Source: Tepidiphilus sp.
GTDB lineage: Bacteria; Pseudomonadota; Gammaproteobacteria; Burkholderiales; Rhodocyclaceae
Assembly (NCBI GenBank): GCA_028684345.1
Contig: JAQUGB010000015.1
Span: 1 to 18,078 of the forward strand
Direction of reading: 5' to 3'
DNA length: 18,078 bases
Part shown: piece after piece, positions 1-7,407 of the stretch
How the letters are laid out: every line of letters starts with the position of its first letter
Position numbering within the stretch: the first letter of the stretch is position 1
Translations under genes and position numbers: made by a program
The notes under the pieces: model-generated
Told to the model about the DNA's origin: nothing
The model's input: only the letters and a program-made list of their open reading frames with translations
Database searches by the model: none

Positions 1-533
1 AGCGCCCGCACGCCGGGGTAGATGAGGTCGGTGTCTTCGAGGATTTTGTCGTTGCGGTAGTCCTGGGCGGCGAGCCCCAGTGCGCGGGCCTTGATGCGCA
101 GGTTGATGTCCTTGGAGACGAGGATCACCGGGCGCGGGGCGAAGCGCTGGGCGAGCGCCTTGACCACGGCGAGGATCTGGTTGTCGGCGCGCGACAGTGG
201 GAGGCTCGTGGGGAGTTCCGCTTCCAGCGCTTCGGTCTGCAGGTAGAGCCGGCCCGTGGCCTGCCCGCCGGAGGGGCCAGCGAGGTCGAACCCTTCGGCG
301 AGCGAGGCTTCGCGGCCGCTGACGATGGCTTCGAGCGTGCGGCTCGCCTGGCGGGCGTTGCGCGAGACTTCCGAGAGCCCCTTCTTGTGCGTGTCGAGCT
401 CTTCGAGCGCCACCATGGGAAGAAAGAGGTCGTGTTCCTCGAAGCGGAAAAGCGCCGTCGGGTCGTGCATGAGCACGTTGGTGTCGATGACGTAGAGCTT
501 GCGCTCGGCGGCGGTTGGGCGGCGTCGGGGCAT
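1..533 (-). CDS. PIN-domain PhoH-family ATPase (N-terminal part, runs off left edge)
   Basis: The 177 visible residues begin MPRRRPTAAERKLYVIDTNV. This is an N-terminal PIN domain: the YVIDTNVLMHDP motif (about residues 14-25) carries the first metal-binding Asp, and VALEELDTHK (about 41-50) carries the acidic Glu/Asp pair. LVSKDINLRIKARALG (about 142-157) is the late PIN motif with the SKD acid. PIN plus a C-terminal PhoH P-loop ATPase is the YlaK-type architecture, thought to act in RNA processing. The ATPase half lies outside the window, so the PhoH assignment rests on family knowledge of this PIN type. The ATG at 533 is preceded by AAAGGA about 7 nt upstream and follows bcp by 21 nt, so it is probably the third gene of the same operon. 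Confidence 0.85.
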   Translation of the reverse strand, partial: MPRRRPTAAERKLYVIDTNVLMHDPTALFRFEEHDLFLPMVALEELDTHKKGLSEVSRNARQASRTLEAIVSGREASLAEGFDLAGPSGGQATGRLYLQTEALEAELPTSLPLSRADNQILAVVKALAQRFAPRPVILVSKDINLRIKARALGLAAQDYRNDKILEDTDLIYPGVRA

Positions 534-554
534 CGGCGATCCTTTCGGCGGCGA

Positions 555-1022
555 TCAGGCCAGGGTTTTCTGTAGGGCGGCGAGCACTTCCTGGGCGTGG
601 CCGTCGACCTTGACGCCGCGCCACAGGTGGAGGATGCGCCCGTCGGGGCCGATGAGGAAGGTGGATCGCTCGATGCCGCGCACGGGCTTGCCGTACATCG
701 TCTTGTTCTTGATGACGTCGTAGGCGGTACAGGCGAGCTCTTCAGGATCGGAGACGAGCTCGAAGGGGAGTTGGTACTTGGCCTTGAAGTTCTCGTGGGA
801 TTTGACGCTGTCGCGCGACACGCCCAGGATCACGGCGCCGAGGGCGGAGAATTCGGGAAAGAGGTCGCGGAAGGCGATGGCTTCGTTGGTGCAGCCGGGG
901 GTGTTGTCCTTGGGGTAAAAATACAGGACGACGGGGCGGCCGCGTAATGCCGAGAGGGTGATTTCCTGGCCGCCGGTGGCGGGCAGGGTGAAGTCGGGGG
1001 CGAGGGTTCCGGGTTCGAGCAT
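555..1022 (-). CDS. bcp: Thiol peroxidase Bcp/PrxQ (peroxiredoxin)
   Basis: This 155-residue peroxiredoxin of the Bcp/PrxQ group reduces hydrogen peroxide and organic hydroperoxides in the cytoplasm, using thioredoxin-type donors. YFYPKDNTPGCTNEA places the peroxidatic cysteine at C44, and the usual downstream elements GVSRDS, SDPEE and STFLIGPDG are present. The second cysteine found five residues later in E. coli Bcp (C50) is absent here; the position is A/I. A cysteine at C98 (ELACTAYDV) matches the non-conserved E. coli C99. The enzyme is therefore either 1-Cys or uses C98. The frame is open further upstream, to 1091, but the ATG at 1022 has a strong AAGGAGAC site 5 nt away and gives the family N-terminus (MLEPGTLAPDF). 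It is 16 nt downstream of the DUF498 gene and 21 nt before phoH. Confidence 0.93.
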   Translation of the reverse strand: MLEPGTLAPDFTLPATGGQEITLSALRGRPVVLYFYPKDNTPGCTNEAIAFRDLFPEFSALGAVILGVSRDSVKSHENFKAKYQLPFELVSDPEELACTAYDVIKNKTMYGKPVRGIERSTFLIGPDGRILHLWRGVKVDGHAQEVLAALQKTLA

Positions 1023-1038
1023 GATCGTCTCCTTCGTT

Positions 1039-1407
1039 TCAGCCGAGGATGAGGCCGGCGACGACGCGGCGGCCTTCGCTGGCGGTGACATTATAGGTGC
1101 GGCAGACGGCCGATAGCGTCATGAACTCGAAACCTGGACCGGCGGCGGCGAGCCGGCGCAGCAGCGGCACGGGGGGTCGGCGCAGGGTGGCCCCGGTGGC
1201 GATCAGCAGGAGTTCGGGGCGCAGGGAGAGGAGGGGTTCGAGCGCCGATTCGTCGAGCGCGTCGAACCCGCCCTCGAACCAGGGGGCGACGGCCTCGGGG
1301 GTGAGGATGAGGTTGGTTTCGTAGCGCAGGCGGTCGATTTCGACCCAGCCGGGGCCGTGGGCAGTGACGAGGTGGATGTCGCGGGGCTGTTCGAGGCGCA
1401 ATTCCAT
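1039..1407 (-). CDS. Mth938-like domain protein (DUF498/NDUFAF3-like)
   Basis: A small 122-residue protein starting MELRLEQPRDIHLVTAHGPG. The pattern of an opening beta segment, LRYETNLILTPE, then LRPELLLIATGAT and FEFMTLSAVCRTYNVTASEGRRVVAGLIL is that of the DUF498/Mth938 fold (PF04430). That family includes the mitochondrial complex I assembly factor NDUFAF3. The bacterial role is not established, so no enzyme activity is assigned. A TTG at 1434 would add nine residues (MRQLPREKR) but has no ribosome binding site; the ATG at 1407 is preferred, with only a weak GGGA upstream. It is the first gene of a minus-strand operon with bcp and phoH, divergent from alaA. Confidence 0.8.
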   Translation of the reverse strand: MELRLEQPRDIHLVTAHGPGWVEIDRLRYETNLILTPEAVAPWFEGGFDALDESALEPLLSLRPELLLIATGATLRRPPVPLLRRLAAAGPGFEFMTLSAVCRTYNVTASEGRRVVAGLILG

Positions 1408-1436
1408 GCGTTTTTCCCGGGGAAGTTGCCGCAATG

Positions 1437-1461
1437 CGGTAATTTTTGGCTAAGATTACCG
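1437..1461. promoter_or_regulatory. Inverted repeat in the DUF498/alaA divergent promoter region
   Basis: CGGTAAT (1437-1443) and ATTACCG (1455-1461) form a perfect 7-bp inverted repeat whose half-site centres are 18 bp apart. It lies in the roughly 100-bp gap between the divergent starts at 1407 and 1511. Weak sigma70-like elements overlap it: TTGCCG at 1426 with TAAGAT at 1451 on the plus strand. A separate 12-bp palindrome, GCCCGGCCGGGC, lies at 1468-1479. The position suits a regulator site for one or both directions. The binding protein cannot be inferred. Confidence 0.35.
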
Positions 1462-1510
1462 TTTTGCGCCCGGCCGGGCAAGGTGGGCGCTTTCGTGCGA
1501 GGACGCAAAC

Positions 1511-2857
1511 ATGGGAACGCGCAGCGGGAACGTGGTGCCGGTACGGCAGGGGCAGACGGAGACGGAGACGCCGGAGACGGTGGTCGAGGCCGCGCGTCCT
1601 TCCCTGCGCCCCATCCTGAAATCGTCGAAGCTCGACGACGTCTGTTATGACATCCGCGGCCCGGTGCTGGCGCGCGCCAAGCAGATGGAGGAAGACGGCC
1701 ACAAGATCATCAAGCTCAACATCGGCAACCTCGCACCTTTCGGTTTCGATCCGCCCGAGGAGATCGTGGTCGACGTGATCCGCAACTTGCGCGAGGCGGG
1801 GGGCTATTCCGATTCGAAGGGGCTCTTCTCGGCGCGCAAGGCGGTGGTGCACTACACCCAGCAGAAGGGGATTGCCGGGGTGGACGTGGAGGACGTGCTC
1901 CTGGGCAACGGCGTCTCCGAGCTCATCGTGATGAGCCTGCAGGCGCTGCTCGAACACGGCGACGAGGTGCTGGTGCCGGCGCCGGATTATCCGCTGTGGA
2001 CGGCGGCGGTGAGCCTGGCGGGCGGCAAGCCGCGGCATTACCTGTGCGACGAGGCGTCCGACTGGCTGCCGGATCTGGCCGACATCCGCAAGAAAATCTC
2101 GCCGCACACCAAGGCGATCGTGGTCATCAACCCCAACAACCCCACCGGGGCGCTCTACCCGCGCGAGACCCTGGAAGGGATCGTGCAGATCGCGCGCGAG
2201 CATCAGCTGATCGTGTTCGCCGACGAGATCTACGACAAGATGCTCTACGACGGCAATACGCATACCTCGATCGCCTCGCTCGCCGACGACGTGCTCTTCA
2301 TCACGATGAACGGGCTGTCCAAGAATTACCGCGCGTGCGGCTATCGCGCCGGCTGGATGGTGATCTCGGGCGAGAAGCGGCACGCGGCCGACTACATCGA
2401 AGGGCTCAACATGCTCGCCTCGATGCGCCTGTGCTCGAACGTGCCGGGGCAGATGGCGATCCAGACCGCCTTGGGCGGGTATCAGAGCATCCAGGATCTG
2501 GTGGCGCCGCAGGGGCGGCTCACGCGCCAGCGCAACGCGGCGTATGAACTCTTGAGCCGCATCCCCGGCGTTTCGGTGATGAAGGCCAAGGCGACGCTCT
2601 ACATGTTCCCGCGGCTGGACCCGAAGGTGTATCCGATCGCCGACGATCAGGAGTTCATCCTCCAGTTGCTGGAGGAGGAAAAAGTGTTGCTGGTGCAGGG
2701 TACGGGGTTCAACTGGCCGCAGCCGGATCATTTCCGCATGGTGTTCCTGCCGCACGTCGATGATCTGCACGAGTCGATCGGGCGCATCGAGCGGTTTTTG
2801 GAGCGCTACCGGCGACGGCATCAGGTGGTGATGGGTTCAGCGAAAAAGGATAAATGA
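1511..2857 (+). CDS. alaA: Glutamate-pyruvate (alanine) aminotransferase AlaA
   Basis: A 448-residue PLP enzyme of aminotransferase class I fold. It interconverts pyruvate + glutamate and alanine + 2-oxoglutarate. Recognisable landmarks are KSSKLDDVCYDIRGPV near the N-terminus, NIGNLAPFGFD, NPNNPTG (207-213), the DEIYDKMLYD segment and LSKNYRACGYRAGW with the PLP-binding lysine at K271. The family core starts near residue 37. About 30 extra residues precede it, rich in Thr/Glu and encoded partly by GACGGA hexamer repeats (1555-1570). The ATG at 1511 has GAGGA 7 nt upstream. A GTG at 1580 with GGAG before it would give a family-length protein and is a real alternative. The gene is followed after 3 nt by hom, an arrangement seen in betaproteobacteria, which links alanine and aspartate-family amino acid synthesis. 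Confidence 0.92.
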   Translation: MGTRSGNVVPVRQGQTETETPETVVEAARPSLRPILKSSKLDDVCYDIRGPVLARAKQMEEDGHKIIKLNIGNLAPFGFDPPEEIVVDVIRNLREAGGYSDSKGLFSARKAVVHYTQQKGIAGVDVEDVLLGNGVSELIVMSLQALLEHGDEVLVPAPDYPLWTAAVSLAGGKPRHYLCDEASDWLPDLADIRKKISPHTKAIVVINPNNPTGALYPRETLEGIVQIAREHQLIVFADEIYDKMLYDGNTHTSIASLADDVLFITMNGLSKNYRACGYRAGWMVISGEKRHAADYIEGLNMLASMRLCSNVPGQMAIQTALGGYQSIQDLVAPQGRLTRQRNAAYELLSRIPGVSVMKAKATLYMFPRLDPKVYPIADDQEFILQLLEEEKVLLVQGTGFNWPQPDHFRMVFLPHVDDLHESIGRIERFLERYRRRHQVVMGSAKKDK

Positions 2858-2860
2858 CAA

Positions 2861-4174
2861 ATGACGATGAAGGCGATGCAGGTAGGGCTTTTGGGGATCG
2901 GGACCGTGGGCGGCGGGACGTGGCGCGTGCTGCAGCGCAACGCCGAGGAGATCACGCGCCGCGCCGGGCGGCCGATCCGCATCACGCGGGTGGCCGACCG
3001 CGACGTGGAACGCGCTCGGGCGCTCACCGCAGGAGCGGCGGAGGTGACGGACGATGCCTTCGCCGTGGTGCGCGCGCCGGACATCGACATCGTGGTCGAA
3101 CTCATCGGCGGCTACACCCTCGCCAGGGATCTCGTGCTCGCGGCGATCGAGGCGGGCAAGCACGTGGTCACCGCCAACAAGGCGCTGCTCGCCGTGCACG
3201 GCAACGAGATCTTCGCCCGGGCTCAGGAGAAAGGCGTGATGGTGGCGTTCGAGGCGGCGGTGGCCGGCGGCATCCCCATCATCAAGGCGCTGCGCGAGGG
3301 GCTCACCGCCAACCGCATCGAATGGGTGGCCGGCATCATCAACGGCACGACCAATTACATCCTCACGCAGATGCGCGAGCGCGGCGTGACGTTTGCCCAG
3401 GCGCTCACCGAGGCGCAGCAGCTCGGCTACGCCGAGGCCGATCCGACCTTCGACGTGGAAGGCATCGACGCGGCGCACAAGGCCACGCTCATGGCCTCGA
3501 TCGCCTTCGGCGTGCCGATCCAGTTCGAGCGCGCCTACGTGGAGGGGATCACCCGGATCGAGCTGCGCGACGTGGCCTATGCCGAGGAGCTCGGCTATCG
3601 CGTGAAACTTCTGGGCATCGCCAAGCGCCGCGACGGCGGATTCGAGCTGAGGGTGCATCCCACGCTGGTGCCGGCCGATCACCTGCTCGCCAATGTCCAT
3701 GGCGCCATGAACGCTGTTCTGGTCAAGGGCGACGCGGTCGGGCAGACGATGTACTACGGCAAAGGCGCCGGGGCGGAACCCACGGCGAGTGCGGTGATCG
3801 CCGACCTGGTCGATGTCACGCGCCTGCACACGGTCGATTCAGGGAATCGGGTGCCTCACCTGGCTTTTCAGCCGGACCAGGTGCACGAAGTGGCGGCGCT
3901 GCCGATCGAGGAATGCCACACGTCCTCCTATCTGCGACTCGAGGTACTCGACCGTCCCGGGGTGCTCGCCGAGTTGACCCACGTGCTCGCTGCCGAAGAA
4001 ATCTCCATCGCGGCCATGATCCAGAAGGCGCCGGAGGGTGGTCGGGCCGAGATCGTGATGACTACGCACCGGGCGAGCGAAGCGGCGATGAACCGGGCGA
4101 TCGCGGCGATCGAAGCCCTGGAGGCCGTGCAGGGGGCCGTCACGCGGCTGCGCATCGAACCGCTGGCGGACTAA
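2861..4174 (+). CDS. hom: Homoserine dehydrogenase
   Basis: This 437-residue NAD(P)-dependent enzyme converts aspartate semialdehyde to homoserine, the branch point to threonine and methionine. The N-terminal Rossmann motif is VGLLGIGTVGGG (8-19). TANKALL is the substrate-region hallmark, and GIINGTTNYIL and ADPTFDVEGIDAAHK follow, with catalytic D203 and K207 spaced as in the family. The C-terminal ACT domain begins near residue 352 (SSYLRLEVLDRPGVLAEL) and normally gives feedback control by threonine. The ATG at 2861 is 10 nt after AAGGA inside the end of alaA; a second in-frame ATG at 2867 is possible. It is the second gene of the alaA-hom unit. Threonine synthase (thrC), the common next gene in related bacteria, is absent here and a Lon-like protease follows instead. 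Confidence 0.96.
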   Translation: MTMKAMQVGLLGIGTVGGGTWRVLQRNAEEITRRAGRPIRITRVADRDVERARALTAGAAEVTDDAFAVVRAPDIDIVVELIGGYTLARDLVLAAIEAGKHVVTANKALLAVHGNEIFARAQEKGVMVAFEAAVAGGIPIIKALREGLTANRIEWVAGIINGTTNYILTQMRERGVTFAQALTEAQQLGYAEADPTFDVEGIDAAHKATLMASIAFGVPIQFERAYVEGITRIELRDVAYAEELGYRVKLLGIAKRRDGGFELRVHPTLVPADHLLANVHGAMNAVLVKGDAVGQTMYYGKGAGAEPTASAVIADLVDVTRLHTVDSGNRVPHLAFQPDQVHEVAALPIEECHTSSYLRLEVLDRPGVLAELTHVLAAEEISIAAMIQKAPEGGRAEIVMTTHRASEAAMNRAIAAIEALEAVQGAVTRLRIEPLAD

Positions 4175-4183
4175 CGGCGCGCG

Positions 4184-6643
4184 ATGGACGAATTCGAAGG
4201 GGAAATGCCGCGGGCGCACCATCGCCTGCCGGTCGAGTCTTTGCGCCGGGCAACGGATCCTGCCACCGTCACCGCGGTGCTGACCGAGGCCGGCGGGACG
4301 GTGCCCGTGGGGCTGGGACAAGAGCGGGCCGAGGAGGCGCTGCGCTTCGCGTTGGCGATGAATCACGTGGGCGGCTATCACGTGTTCCTCTTCGGCCAGG
4401 CGGGAACGGGCCGGCACGCGATCGCCTTGCACCACATCGGGGAGACGGCCCGCCGCTTGCCGGCGCCGGAGGATCTTGCCTATCGCTATGATTTCTCCGA
4501 CCCGCAACGGCCGCGACTGCTGAAACTCCCCGCAGGCACGGCGCGTAGGCTCTCCGACGACTTGCAGAATTTCACGCGCCAGCTCGAGCCGGCGGTGAAC
4601 GCGGCCTTCGAGGCGAAGGCGCATCAGGAACGGATCGAGGCGCTGGAGTCGGCGCACAAGGAGCGCGAGAGCCGGGCGATCGAGGCGATCGTTCAGGCGT
4701 GCGCCGAGGATCGGCTCAAGTTGCTGCAGACCGGCGATGGTTGGGCCTTCGTCCCCGTGGACGAGGCGGGCCAGCCGCTCGCACCCGAGCGCTATGAAGC
4801 CCTACCGGCCAAGGAGAAGGGACGCATCGAGCAGGCAGTGGAGCGCTGGCGCCAGCGCCTCGTGGAAGCGCTCGACGAATTCCCCGCCTGGCGAGAAGCG
4901 CTCTACGCCGCGATCCGGCGGGCCGAGCGCGAGGCGCTCGAGCCGGTGGTGCGGCATCTGCTCACTCCTTTGCGGGAGAAGTACGCCGAGCTGGCGGCAG
5001 TGACCGGCCTGCTCGACGAGATCGAGCGAGACATCCTCGACGGTGAGCGCGAGTGGCTGGAGGACGAAGAGGAGGGCGGACGCAATGCCGCGTTTTCTCC
5101 GCTCATCCGCTACCAGATCCACGTTCTGGCGGCGCACGAGGCCAGTGAGGGCGCGCCGGTGGTGTTCGAAGACAACCCGAGCTACGCCAATCTCGTGGGT
5201 TGGGTCGAGACGCTGCAGCAGCTCGGTGAGCGCATCACGCATTTCCAGTTGATCCGTGCCGGGGCGCTCGCGCGGGCGCGCGGCGGGTTCCTCCTGCTCG
5301 ATGCCGAGCGCCTGCTCGCCCAGCCGGCGGCGTGGGGCGCCTTGAAACGCGCCCTTCAGCGGCGCGAGGTGCGCATCGAGCCGCCGCCCGAGGCGGCCGG
5401 CTGGGGAAGCGTACGCATGCTGGAACCCGAACCGATCGACTGCCCGCTCAAGGTGGTACTCATCGGTACGGCCGACACTTTCCATGCGTTGTTCGATCTG
5501 GATGATGATTTCCAGGATCTCTTCAAGATTCCGGCCGAGGCGGCCGACGACGTGCCGCGCACGCCCGAAACCGAGGCGGGCCTGGCGCGCTTGCTGCTGC
5601 ATCTGGCGCGCGAGAACGCCTTGCGGCCGCCTTCGGCCGAGGCGCTCGCGACCGTGCTCGATCAGGCTGCCCGCGAGGCCGAACACGCTCATCGACTGAC
5701 CTTGCGCACCCGAACCCTGGTGGATCTGCTGCGGGAGGCCGACGCCTTGGCGCATGCCGAAGGGGCGCAGGAGATCGGGGCGGCGCACGTACGCGCGGCG
5801 GCTCGCGCACGCGAGCGGCGCCTTGCGCGCCACGCCGAGGAGACGATCGAGGCGATGCTCGAAGGGGAGCTGCTCATCACCACCGAGGGCGCGCGCGCCG
5901 GGCAGATCAATGGCCTGGTGGTGGTCGACGTCGCGCATCAGAGCTACGGCTATCCGGTGCGCATCACCGCCACGGTGCGCTTGGGCGGTGAGGGTGAGGT
6001 CGTCGACATCGAACGCGAGACCGAGCTCGGCGGAGCCATCCACTCCAAGGGGGTGATGATCCTCGCCTCCTTCCTTGCCGGGCGCTTCGGCCGCCATCAG
6101 CCGCTGTCGCTGTCGGCTAGCCTGGTGATGGAGCAATCCTACGCCTTCGTCGAGGGCGATTCGGCTTCGCTCGCAGAGCTGTGCGCCCTGCTGTCGGCCA
6201 TCTCCGGTCTGCCGCTCGCCCAGGGGATGGCGGTGACTGGCTCGGTCAATCAGTTCGGCGAGGTGCAGGTGATCGGCGGCGTGAACGAGAAGATCGAAGG
6301 GTTCTTCACCCTGTGTGCGCGCCGCGGCCTGACCGGCGAGCAAGGGGTGATCATCCCGCGGGGCAACGTGCGCCATCTCATGCTGCGCGAGGAAGTGATC
6401 GAGGCCGTACGGGCAGGGAAATTCGCGATCTGGGCGGTAGAGACGGTGGACGAGGCGATGGCCCTGCTCACCGGCCTTCCCGCCGGTGCACCCGACGGGC
6501 GCATTCCCAGCGGCCGGCCGCGCACGGTCAATGAGGCCGTGGCGGCGCAGCTGCGCCGCATGGCCGAAATCCATGCCGCCGCCGGCGAGGGCACGCCGTT
6601 GCGCCGGCGTTGGCGGCGACGGGAGAAGGAGGGCGGGGATTAG
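4184..6643 (+). CDS. Lon-family ATP-dependent protease-like protein (LonB/AAA_32 type)
   Basis: An 819-residue protein with a Lon S16 protease domain at the C-terminus (about 590-790). The catalytic Ser is S660 in VEGDSASLAELCA and the Lys is K703 in GGVNEKIEGFF, 43 residues apart as in Lon. The N-terminal half is an AAA_32-like module. Its P-loop is GQAGTGRH (71-78), where Arg and His replace the usual Lys-Ser/Thr, and the Walker B-like stretch is FLLLDA (369-374, D373). Between them (about 125-285) is a long charged helical insert, likely coiled coil. Degenerate P-loops occur in this Lon branch, so ATP dependence is uncertain. No substrate can be named. It starts 9 nt after hom without a clear SD. 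An ATG at 4205 behind GAAGGGG is an alternative start. The stop overlaps that of the HEPN gene on the other strand. Confidence 0.88.
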   Translation: MDEFEGEMPRAHHRLPVESLRRATDPATVTAVLTEAGGTVPVGLGQERAEEALRFALAMNHVGGYHVFLFGQAGTGRHAIALHHIGETARRLPAPEDLAYRYDFSDPQRPRLLKLPAGTARRLSDDLQNFTRQLEPAVNAAFEAKAHQERIEALESAHKERESRAIEAIVQACAEDRLKLLQTGDGWAFVPVDEAGQPLAPERYEALPAKEKGRIEQAVERWRQRLVEALDEFPAWREALYAAIRRAEREALEPVVRHLLTPLREKYAELAAVTGLLDEIERDILDGEREWLEDEEEGGRNAAFSPLIRYQIHVLAAHEASEGAPVVFEDNPSYANLVGWVETLQQLGERITHFQLIRAGALARARGGFLLLDAERLLAQPAAWGALKRALQRREVRIEPPPEAAGWGSVRMLEPEPIDCPLKVVLIGTADTFHALFDLDDDFQDLFKIPAEAADDVPRTPETEAGLARLLLHLARENALRPPSAEALATVLDQAAREAEHAHRLTLRTRTLVDLLREADALAHAEGAQEIGAAHVRAAARARERRLARHAEETIEAMLEGELLITTEGARAGQINGLVVVDVAHQSYGYPVRITATVRLGGEGEVVDIERETELGGAIHSKGVMILASFLAGRFGRHQPLSLSASLVMEQSYAFVEGDSASLAELCALLSAISGLPLAQGMAVTGSVNQFGEVQVIGGVNEKIEGFFTLCARRGLTGEQGVIIPRGNVRHLMLREEVIEAVRAGKFAIWAVETVDEAMALLTGLPAGAPDGRIPSGRPRTVNEAVAAQLRRMAEIHAAAGEGTPLRRRWRRREKEGGD

Positions 6644-7104
6644 GAAGTGGTCGAGCGCAAACGCTCGACCACGGCGGCGAGTTCAGCCACGAAGTCGTGG
6701 GCGGCTTGCAGCGCGGAGGCGAGCATCGCCGGATCCTCGACGTATTCGTGAATCATGAGATTGCGCAATTTGCGGATGTCCATCCACTGTTGGGCATCGC
6801 GGATCAGACCGAGCCGTTCGGCGCGGTCGAGGTTGTCGATGAAGGTGGCGATGCGCTCTCCGTGCGCGACCAGATAGGCAGGCAGGGCTTTGTCGCCCAG
6901 CGTATCTTGCAAGTGCCCGAAGCGGGCGACGAACGCATCGACGCGTTCGGCGAGGTCGGGATCCGTTTCCAGCTGCAGCGCCCTGGCGGTGGTAAAGGGT
7001 TTGGAAAAGAGGCGCTGGTCGGTGAGGAGAAGATGGGCGAGCTCGCGCTCGGCCAGTTGTAGCAACTGCTGCAAGCGTTCGGCGGCGCGGCGATCGGCGA
7101 TCAC
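6640..7104 (-). CDS. HEPN-domain protein, HepT-like toxin candidate
   Basis: A 154-residue all-helical protein ending its HEPN core with RKLRNLMIHEYVEDP. R114, H119 and Y121 form the RX4HXY motif. In HepT toxins the Arg/His act in RNA cleavage, and the Tyr is the residue AMPylated by the partner antitoxin (established for the Shewanella MntA-HepT system). The GTG start at 7104 overlaps the TGA of the nucleotidyltransferase gene by 4 nt, implying translational coupling. Its TAA overlaps the TAG of the convergent Lon-like gene, and its last codons form a perfect hairpin. Toxicity is inferred from motif and pairing. A non-toxic nucleotidyltransferase-partner HEPN (HI0074-like) is the alternative. 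Confidence 0.8.
   Translation of the reverse strand: MIADRRAAERLQQLLQLAERELAHLLLTDQRLFSKPFTTARALQLETDPDLAERVDAFVARFGHLQDTLGDKALPAYLVAHGERIATFIDNLDRAERLGLIRDAQQWMDIRKLRNLMIHEYVEDPAMLASALQAAHDFVAELAAVVERLRSTTS
6647..6672. repeat. Perfect hairpin at the convergent 3' ends of the Lon-like and HEPN genes
   Basis: GTGGTCGAGCG (6647-6657) and CGCTCGACCAC (6662-6672) form an 11-bp perfect stem with a CAAA loop. It starts 4 nt past the Lon-like stop and encodes the last residues (VVERLRSTT) of the HEPN protein. No T-run follows on the plus strand and only TT on the minus strand, so it is not a classical intrinsic terminator. It could act as a bidirectional pause site or as mRNA 3'-end protection. Confidence 0.6.
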
Positions 7105-7400
7105 AGGACGATTCCTTCGCGGCGGGCGATGTGATGGATCGGGAGCTCTTTCAGGTTCGGCGCGGCGAGCACGACGTCTACCTTGCGGCCGTCGAGCAGG
7201 CGGCTTATCCGACCTGCGATGCGGGCGGCGAGTAGGGCCGGTTCGGCAACCGGTTCCACGACTTCGACGAGCAGGTCGACGTCGCCGCCGCGGGCTGAGT
7301 CATCGAGCCGGGAGCCGAAGAGCCGCACGGTGGCCTGAGCTCCGGCGAGTTCGGTCACGAGGGAGCGGATGCGTTCGATTTGGGCAGGGGTGAGTCTCAT
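7101..7400 (-). CDS. MNT-type minimal nucleotidyltransferase, MntA-like antitoxin candidate
   Basis: A 99-residue minimal nucleotidyltransferase of the DNA polymerase beta fold. RLFGSRLDDSARGGDVDLLV carries the GS motif (G29-S30) and the catalytic pair D40/D42. The third acid is D75 in RKVDVVLA, so the active site looks complete. In MntA-HepT (type VII) systems such a protein AMPylates and neutralises the HEPN toxin. Here the nucleotidyltransferase is the upstream gene and overlaps the HEPN GTG start by 4 nt. No ribosome binding site precedes the ATG at 7400. A good extended -10 box ends only 8 nt upstream of it, so the message may be leaderless. Assignment as antitoxin is by motif and pairing. 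Confidence 0.83.
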   Translation of the reverse strand: MRLTPAQIERIRSLVTELAGAQATVRLFGSRLDDSARGGDVDLLVEVVEPVAEPALLAARIAGRISRLLDGRKVDVVLAAPNLKELPIHHIARREGIVL

Positions 7401-7407
7401 GCAGGGG

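Noticed and set aside
1408..1434. TTG start for the Mth938-like protein
   Set aside because: No ribosome binding site and no family similarity in the nine extra residues; it lies in the divergent promoter region.
1091..2821. Long minus-strand open frame opposite alaA
   Set aside because: alaA is unambiguous on the plus strand and the antisense product has no family features.
4802..6574. Long minus-strand open frame opposite the Lon-like protease gene
   Set aside because: It is the shadow of the protease gene; the sense frame carries the Ser-Lys dyad and domain order.
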